A stretch of 7,814 bases of DNA from COE1 sp045579665. Lineage in GTDB: Bacteria; Bacillota; Clostridia; Lachnospirales; Lachnospiraceae. The position numbers and the translations under genes were made by a program. The notes under the pieces are model-generated. The model was not told the origin of the DNA, did not search any database, and was given only the letters and a program-made list of their open reading frames with translations. The stretch's first letter is position 1, and each line of letters begins with the position of its first letter. The stretch lies in contig JAZNMO010000115.1 of the NCBI GenBank assembly GCA_045579665.1, positions 1 through 7,814 of the forward strand. Reading direction: 5' to 3'. Below, piece after piece: positions 1 through 6,099 of this stretch.

Positions 1-1
1 T

Positions 2-37
2 TACGAAAAAGGACTAAAGAAGATGGCTAAAGCATGA
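2..37 (+). CDS. Possible C-terminal end of the intron-encoded reverse transcriptase/maturase (partial)
   Basis: Frame 2 is open from the left edge and reads YEKGLKKMAKA before TGA at 35-37, about 30 nt upstream of domain V. Intron-encoded proteins sit in domain IV, just upstream of domain V, so the position is right. The peptide is basic, as maturase tails often are. Eleven residues are too few to identify a family, so this call rests on location only. It could equally be untranslated domain IV sequence. Confidence 0.3.
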   Translation, partial: YEKGLKKMAKA

Positions 38-66
38 CGTAATGCTGTGGAAAGAAGAATGTCGGA

Positions 67-135
67 AAGCCGTGTGAGGGAGAACCTCATGCACGGTTTG
101 ATGAGGGGCGGATGAAAATTTTCATCCGCCTACTC
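67..135 (+). ncRNA. Group II intron domains V and VI
   Basis: Domain V: the lower stem pairs 67-74 with 92-99 (AAGCCGTG with CACGGTTT, including one G-U). A two-nt bulge (TG, 90-91) separates it from the upper stem 75-79/85-89, which has a GAGAA loop. AGC at 68-70 matches the catalytic triad. Domain VI: 103-105 pairs with 133-135, A132 is unpaired, and 106-115 pairs with 122-131 around an AAATTT loop. The bulged A is the expected lariat branch point. This architecture is diagnostic of group II introns. The pairings were worked out by hand. Confidence 0.85.
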
Positions 136-150
136 TACTGACACTTCTTT

Positions 151-174
151 GGGGCGCTTCGGCGCCCTTTTTTT
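151..174 (+). terminator. Rho-independent terminator with cUUCGg tetraloop
   Basis: GGGCGC (152-157) pairs with GCGCCC (162-167) around a TTCG loop (158-161). The loop is closed by C-G, giving the very stable cUUCGg tetraloop. Seven T residues follow (168-174). G151 can add a wobble pair with T168. It lies 12 nt beyond the intron 3' splice site. It probably ends transcription of the gene upstream of or carrying the intron, and it isolates the flagellin promoter from read-through. Confidence 0.9.
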
Positions 175-226
175 ATGCACTGCTTGTTATTTTAATATAT
201 TATTTAAAAAATATATGTAAATCTAT

Positions 227-252
227 TAATTTTCTGAAAATTAATCCGATAT
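227..252 (+). promoter_or_regulatory. Sigma-28 (sigma-D/FliA) type promoter of the flagellin genes
   Basis: The -10 element CCGATAT (246-252) is a perfect match to the Bacillus sigma-D consensus. With the usual 15-nt spacer, the -35 position reads TAAT (227-230), one mismatch from TAAA. Transcription would begin near 259, giving a leader of about 80 nt before the first flagellin ATG. Flagellin is a classic late flagellar gene of the sigma-28 regulon, so context supports the call. The spacer carries an inverted repeat (see findings). No comparable CCGATAT box is seen upstream of the second flagellin or the glycosyltransferases. Confidence 0.78.
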
Positions 253-321
253 AAATATCGTAAACCAAATTACGTTAACGCAGTAGGAGTAAGGGGAAAC
301 AAAGAAAAACAAGAAGTAGAA

Positions 322-331
322 GGAAAGGGAG
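322..331 (+). promoter_or_regulatory. Ribosome binding site of the first flagellin, GGA-rich
   Basis: GGAAAGGGAG lies 9 nt before the ATG at 341 and fixes this start. It contains two GGA triplets (322-324, 328-330). Two more occur upstream in the leader (286-288, 295-297). GGA is the core of CsrA binding sites, which makes translational control by CsrA possible but unproven. Confidence 0.6.
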
Positions 332-340
332 TATAATATT

Positions 341-2011
341 ATGGTTGTACAGCATAATCTTCAGGCGATGAACGCCAACAGAATGTTAGGTATTACGACA
401 AAGGAAGCTACTGGTTCTACTGAGAAGCTTTCCAGTGGTTATCGAATTAACAGAGCGGCAGATGATGCAGCAGGACTTGCTATTTCAGAGAAGATGAGAA
501 AGCAGATTCGTGGTCTTGACCAGGCATCTGAGAATGCAGAAGATGGTATTTCCTGTGTACAGACAGCGGAAGGAGCGCTGGCTGAAGTTCAGGATATGTT
601 ACAGAGAATGAATGAGCTTTTGGTACAGGCGGCAAATGGAACTAATTCCGAGACAGACCGTATGTATATCCAGGATGAGATTGATCAGTTAATCAGTGAG
701 GTTGATCGAGTTGCTGAGACAACAAAGTTCAATGAAACATATCTCTTAAAGGGCGATGAAACAGCTGAGATGAGAACAGTTTATATGACAAACTATTCTC
801 TTACATATACAGCGAATATGGTAAGCAATGATGTTGCAAATAATACAGATGCTCCGGCATACAATGTAAATTATACAGGAACAAATAATGTATATATTGT
901 ATCAAAAGAAGTTTATGATACAGGTTCTAATATCGCACATGCTGCATATAAGATTCAGCAGGGAGATGATATCACACCATACATGACCTCAAGCTCTGTC
1001 AATAAAGCAGAGGCTGTGTTAAATACAGAGGATTATGTAGCATTTGTCAATGTGGAATTAAATTCTGACGTTGAAGCAGCGGATAAACAGGATTTAGTGA
1101 TAGATGGTTCTACATCAGTAATCAAGTCCGCAAGAGAATTGTATGTATATAATACAGCAAATGGAACCATTACACATATCTTAGAAGATACAGAAATGAC
1201 AGAGTACTTAAATGGTGATAATACCATGAAGTCGCAGTATCGTCTGGTAGATATATTGGATGGCGCAAATGGTGCAGGAGAGCATGTTACAGAGCAGTTA
1301 GGTAATGTGGATGCGTGGACGGATTCTACACTGGAGAAGGATGTTTCCATGAAGAAGCTCTATGATGCAGATGGACAGCTTGTATCCGGTGTGGCGTTGA
1401 ATAAATACTTCGATGAAAATGGTAATTATAAGGGTGGCTTGTATACAACCAGCCAGGCGAGAGCCATTGATGAAGTGTTTGCAAGCGAGGAGGCAGCACA
1501 GAACGCAGGTTTAACAGGTATTTCGCAGAATTTTGAGCCTGCTGTTATTGCAGATTACATTTCACAGTCATCTACAAGAATTACATCAGCACTTACTGTA
1601 AATCTTCAGGCTGGTGCGGACTCTGACAGAGCAAATAAGATTTCTGTAGAATTAGATACTTTAACATCTGCAGGTCTTGGTATCGATAAGCTTGCAAGCT
1701 TTAATATCGGTATCGTAGATAAAACAGGTGATAATGCAACAGATGCGATTGATGTAGTAGCAGATGCGATTCAGGCAGTATCCAGACAGAGAGCTGCACT
1801 TGGTGCTGTTCAGAACAGATTAGACCATACAATTAGAAATCTTGATAATATCGTTGAGAATACAACAGCAGCTGAATCACAGATTCGTGATACAGATATG
1901 GCTGAAGAGATGGTTAAGTATTCTAATACAAACATCTTATTACAGGCAGGTCAGTCAATGCTTGCACAGGCTAACCAGTCTAATCAGGGAGTACTTAGTT
2001 TATTACAGTAA
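341..2011 (+). CDS. fliC: Flagellin, long form (first of a tandem pair)
   Basis: This is the flagellar filament subunit, exported unfolded through the flagellar type III apparatus and assembled under the cap. The 556-residue protein has the conserved N-terminal D0/D1 region (about 1-140: MVVQHNLQAMNANR, SSGYRINRAADDAAG, DRVAETTKFN). A long variable middle follows (about 141-400), and the C-terminal D1/D0 region (about 410-556) contains RQRAALGAVQNRLDH and ends QGVLSLLQ. The middle makes it longer than many roughly 270-500 residue flagellins. Residues aligned to the Salmonella TLR5 contact helix are partly kept (R89, E92, L93 within QRMNELLVQ). It has one cysteine, C72, inside D1. A sigma-28 promoter precedes it. 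The N terminus matches CBir1-like Lachnospiraceae flagellins as I recall them. There is no signal peptide, as expected. Confidence 0.97.
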   Translation: MVVQHNLQAMNANRMLGITTKEATGSTEKLSSGYRINRAADDAAGLAISEKMRKQIRGLDQASENAEDGISCVQTAEGALAEVQDMLQRMNELLVQAANGTNSETDRMYIQDEIDQLISEVDRVAETTKFNETYLLKGDETAEMRTVYMTNYSLTYTANMVSNDVANNTDAPAYNVNYTGTNNVYIVSKEVYDTGSNIAHAAYKIQQGDDITPYMTSSSVNKAEAVLNTEDYVAFVNVELNSDVEAADKQDLVIDGSTSVIKSARELYVYNTANGTITHILEDTEMTEYLNGDNTMKSQYRLVDILDGANGAGEHVTEQLGNVDAWTDSTLEKDVSMKKLYDADGQLVSGVALNKYFDENGNYKGGLYTTSQARAIDEVFASEEAAQNAGLTGISQNFEPAVIADYISQSSTRITSALTVNLQAGADSDRANKISVELDTLTSAGLGIDKLASFNIGIVDKTGDNATDAIDVVADAIQAVSRQRAALGAVQNRLDHTIRNLDNIVENTTAAESQIRDTDMAEEMVKYSNTNILLQAGQSMLAQANQSNQGVLSLLQ

Positions 2012-2025
2012 TTATAGAAACAAAA

Positions 2026-2062
2026 TACAACGCCGGGCACCACGCAGGTGTCCGGTGTTGTA
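2026..2062 (+). other. Strong intergenic hairpin between the two flagellin genes, no U-tract
   Basis: Bases 2026-2041 pair with 2047-2062 over 16 bp, with two G-U wobbles, around an ACGCA loop. The sequence after it is AAGCTTTAAAG, with no run of T, so it is not a classical terminator. It begins 14 nt after the first flagellin stop and ends about 14 nt before the Shine-Dalgarno of the second flagellin. It could protect the 3' end of the first message, mark a processing site, or partly reduce read-through, setting the ratio of the two flagellins. That role is inference. Confidence 0.7.
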
Positions 2063-2093
2063 AAGCTTTAAAGTATAAGGGGAGAGACGGAAA

Positions 2094-3761
2094 ATGGTAG
2101 TACAGCACAATTTGCAGGCGATGAACGCCAACAGAATGCTTGGTCTTACGACGAATGTGGTAGCTGGTTCGACAGAGAAGCTATCAAGTGGATACCGTAT
2201 AAACAGAGCTGCTGATGACGCGGCAGGACTTGCAATCTCAGAGAAGATGAGAAAACAGGTACGCGGACTGACTCAGGCAGCTGCAAATGCAGAGGATGGT
2301 ATTTCCTGTGTGCAGACAGCGGAAGGAGCGCTGGCTGAGGTGCAGGATATGATTCAGCGAATGAATGAATTATGTGTGCAGGCGGCAAATGGAACAAATT
2401 CAAGCACAGACCGTCAGTATATTCAGGATGAGCTGGACCAGCTGGTTTCAGAGATTGACCGAATCGCAGAAACAACAAAGTTCAATGAAACGTTCCTGTT
2501 AAAGGGAGATCAGGAGGGTGCGACTACTACTGTTTATATTACGAATTATTCAGTAACATATACGGAGAATTTGCTGACGGAGTCTCAGAAGACCGCAATG
2601 CTTCCTGATGAGCCGACAGATTATCGTATGAACTATACAGGAACCAATAACGTATATGTAGTAGATGCTGAGATTATTGATAAAGGTCCTGATGTATCGC
2701 TTGGCGCAACCAAGCTTACAACGGGAAGTGATATGACAGACTTTATGGTAAAGGATGCAGCGGCTCCTAATAAGGGGGAGGCTGAATTTGATGAAGAGGC
2801 GTATGTAGCATTTATTAACTGTGAGCTTGATTCAGATATCAAAAATGGCGACGATTTGACAGTAGACGGTTCTACCTCGATTGTAAAAGCAAAGCAGGAT
2901 TTATATATTTACAACACTGCAAATGGTACGATAACTCATATTGTTCCTGATACAGAGATGACAAAGTACCTTAATGATGATAATACCATCAAGGAGCAGT
3001 ATCGTCTTGTTGATATTTTGGATGGACCAACAGGTACCAGCCAGAGAGTACAGGATAAGGTTACCGGAGGTGCGTTTGAGTGGACGGATGACTATGTAGA
3101 GATTGATACAAGTCTTCAGAAGCTATACAACGTAGATGGTCAGGAAGTATCAGGAATCGCCTTAAACAACTATTTTGATGAGAATGGAAATTATAAGGGA
3201 GGCCTTTATAAGAGTGCAAATGCAAGTGCAACAGACATGGTATTTGCATCGGAACAGGCTGACGGATTTGCAAATATAACAGGAGCAGTAACCATTGGTA
3301 AGTATATCACGCAGTCATCACAGCAGATTGCAGAAGGATTAACATTTAATCTTCATGTAGGTGCACAGAGTGATAGAAAGAATAAGATTACTGCAACCAT
3401 TGATACTCTTACAGCAGCGGGGCTTGGTGTGGATAAGCTGGCTAGCTTCAATATCGGTATTGTGGATGAAACCGGTGAAAATGCGACAGATGCCATTGAT
3501 GTAGTAGATAATGCATTGATTCAGATATCTAGACAGCGTTCAGCACTTGGTGCGGTACAGAATCGACTGGACCACACTGTTAAGAATCTGGATAATATTG
3601 TAGAGAATACAACAGCGGCAGAGTCAGCAATTCGTGATACAGATATGGCTGAAGAAATGGTTAAGAATGCTAATGCTAACATCTTACAGCAGGCAGGTCA
3701 GGCTATGCTTGCACAGGCTAATCAGTCTAATCAGGGTGTATTAACATTATTGCAGGGATAA
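2094..3761 (+). CDS. fliC: Flagellin, long form (second of a tandem pair)
   Basis: A second filament subunit of 555 residues with the same architecture: N-terminal D0/D1 (about 1-140), variable middle, and C-terminal D1/D0 ending QGVLTLLQG. The first 139 residues match the upstream flagellin at 129 positions by eye. The middle is diverged but recognisably homologous (shared NYTGTNNVY, VDGSTS, YNTANGTITHI, FDENGNYKGGLY). AAGGGGAG (2077-2084), 9 nt before the ATG, sets the start. No sigma-28 box lies in the 82-nt gap, so co-transcription with the first flagellin is likely. It carries three cysteines (C72, C94, C243), unusual for flagellin; C94 falls in the helix aligned to the TLR5-contact region. 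It may be a second major or a minor filament protein. Confidence 0.97.
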   Translation: MVVQHNLQAMNANRMLGLTTNVVAGSTEKLSSGYRINRAADDAAGLAISEKMRKQVRGLTQAAANAEDGISCVQTAEGALAEVQDMIQRMNELCVQAANGTNSSTDRQYIQDELDQLVSEIDRIAETTKFNETFLLKGDQEGATTTVYITNYSVTYTENLLTESQKTAMLPDEPTDYRMNYTGTNNVYVVDAEIIDKGPDVSLGATKLTTGSDMTDFMVKDAAAPNKGEAEFDEEAYVAFINCELDSDIKNGDDLTVDGSTSIVKAKQDLYIYNTANGTITHIVPDTEMTKYLNDDNTIKEQYRLVDILDGPTGTSQRVQDKVTGGAFEWTDDYVEIDTSLQKLYNVDGQEVSGIALNNYFDENGNYKGGLYKSANASATDMVFASEQADGFANITGAVTIGKYITQSSQQIAEGLTFNLHVGAQSDRKNKITATIDTLTAAGLGVDKLASFNIGIVDETGENATDAIDVVDNALIQISRQRSALGAVQNRLDHTVKNLDNIVENTTAAESAIRDTDMAEEMVKNANANILQQAGQAMLAQANQSNQGVLTLLQG

Positions 3762-3779
3762 GGAAATAAGAATGCGGAT

Positions 3780-3806
3780 GGGGCTCACTCCTTGGAGTGA
3801 GTCCTT
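3780..3806 (+). terminator. Terminator-like hairpin after the second flagellin
   Basis: GGGGCTCACTC (3780-3790) pairs with GAGTGAGTCCT (3795-3805) over 11 bp with two wobbles, around a CTTG loop. It starts 18 nt after the stop codon. The following sequence, CTTATTATG, is a poor U-tract, so termination may be incomplete and some flagellin transcripts could run into the glycosyltransferase genes. Confidence 0.65.
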
Positions 3807-3831
3807 ATTATGTCATCTAATGTTATGTAAA

Positions 3832-3880
3832 TTGTCAGAAAAACATAGAAAACAAAATTAATATATGATACAATTATTAT
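3832..3880 (+). promoter_or_regulatory. Possible weak promoter region for the modification genes
   Basis: The spacer 3806-3914 is very AT-rich. It contains -10-like hexamers TATGAT (3864-3869) and TACAAT (3869-3874) and a -35-like TTGTCA (3832-3837). The distance between TTGTCA and either hexamer is too long (26 nt or more) for a standard sigma-A promoter. No CCGATAT element is present. A housekeeping promoter here is plausible because a hairpin separates these genes from the flagellins, but the boxes are not convincing. Confidence 0.22.
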
Positions 3881-3927
3881 AAGGTTACATAATATTTGGG
3901 TTGATGTAGTGGATAAAGGGGAATAAC

Positions 3928-4998
3928 ATGTCTAGAATACCAATTTCAGTGTGTATTATTGCAAAAAATGAAGAACGATATCTGGAGGAATGCTTAAAAA
4001 GATTGCAGCCATATGGATTCGAAATTATCGTAACGGATACAGGCTCGACAGACAGAACCAGGGAGATTGCAGAAAAGTATGCAGATAAGGTGCTTGACTT
4101 CGAGTGGATAGATGATTTCAGTGCGGCAAGAAACTTTTGCGCAGAGCATGCTTCTCATAATTGGATATTAGCAATAGATTGTGATGAATATGTAAATGAC
4201 ATTGATATGAAAACACTAAGAATACTGATGCAGAAATGTCCAAGATATGCAGGTGTTATTCGTTTGAAAAATCTTGTGTTACGAAATGACGGGCAGATTG
4301 GGTATGGTGTAGATGATGTAACACGTTTTTACAATAAAAAGTATTACACCTTCTTGGGAGCAATTCATGAGCAGGTGACTGTCATTGAAGAGAGTAAGAG
4401 AGAAGAGGCAATGCAGTGCTTTTTGTTGCCTGCAGAGATTATCCATCACGGATATGCATTGACAGGAGAAGAGATGCAGGCAAAGCAGGAGAGAAATCTG
4501 AAGCTTTTGTATAAGCAGATAGAAACAGGGACTGACGATTCATATATCTATTTTCAGGCAGGGCAGTCGGAATTAATTTTAAAGAGACCGGCGGTGGCGG
4601 CAGAGCTGTTTGAAAAGGCTCTGACAATGAATCCATCGATAGAAAAAATATATGTACAAATCATGGTTATGTCTCTGGCAAAGGCGTATGATTTGTTGGG
4701 ACGTGAGAATGATGCGGTGGCGATTATGGAGAAGTATGCATTTGCCTGTAAGACAGCGAAATATCTGTATACCTATGCCAATGTATTGTATGATGCGAAA
4801 CAACCACTCAAGGCATTGCTCTTTTTTGTGAAGGCGACGATGCAGCATGATGTAGATACTCTTGGTGAAGAACTGATGAAGTGTTATGAGAGAATTATAG
4901 AGCTTTATACCAGAATGGGGAATCTGGAAATGGCAAATGTGTTTAAAGGAAAATATGAAGCGTGTAGGAATGAAAAGGAACGTGTGGTAAACAGCTAA
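3928..4998 (+). CDS. Family-2 glycosyltransferase with TPR-like C-terminal half, probable flagellin glycosyltransferase
   Basis: A cytoplasmic GT-A fold glycosyltransferase of 356 residues, expected to transfer a sugar from a nucleotide donor. Visible motifs are the strand SVCIIAKNEERYLEECL (7-23), DTGSTDRT (37-44), the metal-binding DxD as AIDCDE (82-87), and IHEQV (146-150) followed by HHGY (173-176). This pattern recalls the WaaE/SunS-type branch of GT2. From about 185 to 340 the protein is helical and looks like degenerate TPRs (YFQAGQSELILKRPAVAAELFEKAL, AKAYDLLGRENDAVAIMEKY, YANVLYDAKQPLKALLFFVKA, each quoted with flanks trimmed), a possible protein-acceptor docking surface. AAAGGGG (3915-3921), 6 nt before the ATG, sets the start. 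Being first gene after the flagellins makes flagellin the likely acceptor; the sugar is unknown. Confidence 0.85.
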   Translation: MSRIPISVCIIAKNEERYLEECLKRLQPYGFEIIVTDTGSTDRTREIAEKYADKVLDFEWIDDFSAARNFCAEHASHNWILAIDCDEYVNDIDMKTLRILMQKCPRYAGVIRLKNLVLRNDGQIGYGVDDVTRFYNKKYYTFLGAIHEQVTVIEESKREEAMQCFLLPAEIIHHGYALTGEEMQAKQERNLKLLYKQIETGTDDSYIYFQAGQSELILKRPAVAAELFEKALTMNPSIEKIYVQIMVMSLAKAYDLLGRENDAVAIMEKYAFACKTAKYLYTYANVLYDAKQPLKALLFFVKATMQHDVDTLGEELMKCYERIIELYTRMGNLEMANVFKGKYEACRNEKERVVNS

Positions 4999-5019
4999 GT
5001 ATTAGGGGAGGTAATTGGC

Positions 5020-6084
5020 ATGGAAGCAAGAATTACATTGATTATTCCTTGTTACAATGTGGAGAATTACATAGATAGGTGCATGCAGTCTATTGAAGCA
5101 CAGACATTGGGGATGCAGGCTTTTCAGATTGTGTTGGTAGATGACGGCTCTACTGACGGAACCATGGATAAGCTGATAGCGTGGCAGACAAAGTATCCAT
5201 TTCAGATTCGTATCATATACAATAGCAGGAATAGAAGACAAGGAACCTGCAGAAATATCGGTATAAAGAGTGCAAGATGTGAGTTTGTTGCATTCGTGGA
5301 TGCTGATGACTGGATTGAACCGGATATGTATGAGAAGATGCTGTATGTTGCAGATGCAGGAATATGTGATGTGGTTCATTGCGATTGCGGAAGAGACCAT
5401 GAGTTCAAGCTGTGGCAGAGTGTGCAGGAAAAGACCAATGGAAGACCGGATAGGATAATTTCGATAGATAATGCTGAGGACAGGGGGAGAATGATTGCCT
5501 CTAATCTTTTGGGGACTTATGTAGTGACAAAGCTGTACAGACGCAGTTTTCTGATAGAGAATAAAATGATATTTCCGGAAAATCTGATTTTTGAGGATAT
5601 TTACTGGATGGGACTATTGAACTGCTATGCTTCCCGGATTGGTATCGTGGAAGAGAGATTATACCATTACTATATGAATCCTGAATCGGTTTCCAGAGCA
5701 AGAAATAAGGAGCAGAACAGGGATATTATGCAGGTAAACCGCCTGCTTTGGGCAGAGTATCATAAAAGAGGATTGCTAGAGAGTGAATTTGCACAGGCGC
5801 TTAAATATGAAATGCTTTGTACTTATTATCTGACAGCGGTTAAGATGTTGTTCCTGCGTTATGATGAGATACCTTATGATATGTTCTATGAGGTGCAACA
5901 GGAGGTTTTGGAAATGATACCCGATTTTGTATCAAATCCATATATTTCAGATTATACGAAGCCATTTAATATATTGCTACTTGGCTTGCTTGATAAGACG
6001 CTTAGCCATGAGGAGATAGACTCTGCGGCAAATAGTATGAGGATATTAGCAAATGCAACGCAGGGTGCGGAAATATTGAGGTAG
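5020..6084 (+). CDS. Family-2 glycosyltransferase, GT-A fold
   Basis: A 354-residue glycosyltransferase of the common GT2 type. The N-terminal domain shows LIIPCYNVENYIDRC (7-21), VDDGSTDGT (40-48), RNIGI (78-82) and the metal-binding DADDW (94-98). FEDIYW (191-196) follows and probably supplies the acidic catalytic region of the GT-A fold. The C-terminal part (about 220-354) is helical and unassigned. No transmembrane segment is obvious, so it is likely cytoplasmic. The start is set by GGGGAGGT (5005-5012), 7 nt before the ATG, and the gene lies 21 nt after the previous stop, indicating an operon. It may extend the glycan begun by the first glycosyltransferase. Capsule or wall polymer synthesis is an alternative role, but flagellin context is stronger. 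Confidence 0.85.
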   Translation: MEARITLIIPCYNVENYIDRCMQSIEAQTLGMQAFQIVLVDDGSTDGTMDKLIAWQTKYPFQIRIIYNSRNRRQGTCRNIGIKSARCEFVAFVDADDWIEPDMYEKMLYVADAGICDVVHCDCGRDHEFKLWQSVQEKTNGRPDRIISIDNAEDRGRMIASNLLGTYVVTKLYRRSFLIENKMIFPENLIFEDIYWMGLLNCYASRIGIVEERLYHYYMNPESVSRARNKEQNRDIMQVNRLLWAEYHKRGLLESEFAQALKYEMLCTYYLTAVKMLFLRYDEIPYDMFYEVQQEVLEMIPDFVSNPYISDYTKPFNILLLGLLDKTLSHEEIDSAANSMRILANATQGAEILR

Positions 6085-6099
6085 AAGAGGATAGAGTAA

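Larger units (their letters stand above)
1..138 (+). mobile_element. Group II intron, 3' end (partial, runs off the left edge)
   Basis: This is the 3' terminal part of a bacterial group II intron, a self-splicing ribozyme and retroelement. The sequence shows a domain V hairpin (67-99) and a domain VI hairpin (103-135) with a single bulged A at 132. The element ends in ...CTCTAC at 138, so the branch-point A lies 7 nt from the 3' splice site and the intron ends in the usual AY. The catalytic triad AGC is at 68-70. The 5' part, including domains I-III and any maturase, lies outside the window. The 3' exon starts at 139 (TGACACTTC) and reaches a terminator stem 12 nt later. Intron class and 5' boundary cannot be determined here. 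Confidence 0.88.

Noticed and set aside
253..340. Possible c-di-GMP riboswitch in the flagellin leader
   Set aside because: Flagellar genes in clostridia can carry one, but the leader is only about 80 nt and lacks the conserved GEMM sequence blocks and paired stems.
1033..1350. Minus-strand open frame of 105 codons inside the first flagellin, and similar ones inside the second (2146-2478, 2633-2842, 3061-3273)
   Set aside because: They lie wholly antisense to clear flagellin coding sequence, have no recognisable domain, and follow from codon bias of the real genes.
2026..2062. Intergenic hairpin as a Rho-independent terminator
   Set aside because: The stem is strong, but AAGCTTTAAAG follows instead of a T-run, and the next gene lacks its own promoter.
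1842..2063. Plus-strand 73-codon frame overlapping the end of the first flagellin and the hairpin
   Set aside because: It reads out of frame through the conserved flagellin C terminus and ends in the hairpin. Composition is unlike a protein, and no ribosome site is apparent.
2062..2093. Separate promoter for the second flagellin
   Set aside because: The short stretch TAAAGCTTTAAAGTATAAGG has a TAAA but no CCGATAT-like or good sigma-A -10 at proper spacing.
5002..5400. Minus-strand open frame of 132 codons opposite the second glycosyltransferase
   Set aside because: The plus-strand protein has unmistakable GT2 motifs here. The antisense product shows no family motif, and I saw no supporting promoter or convincing ribosome site.
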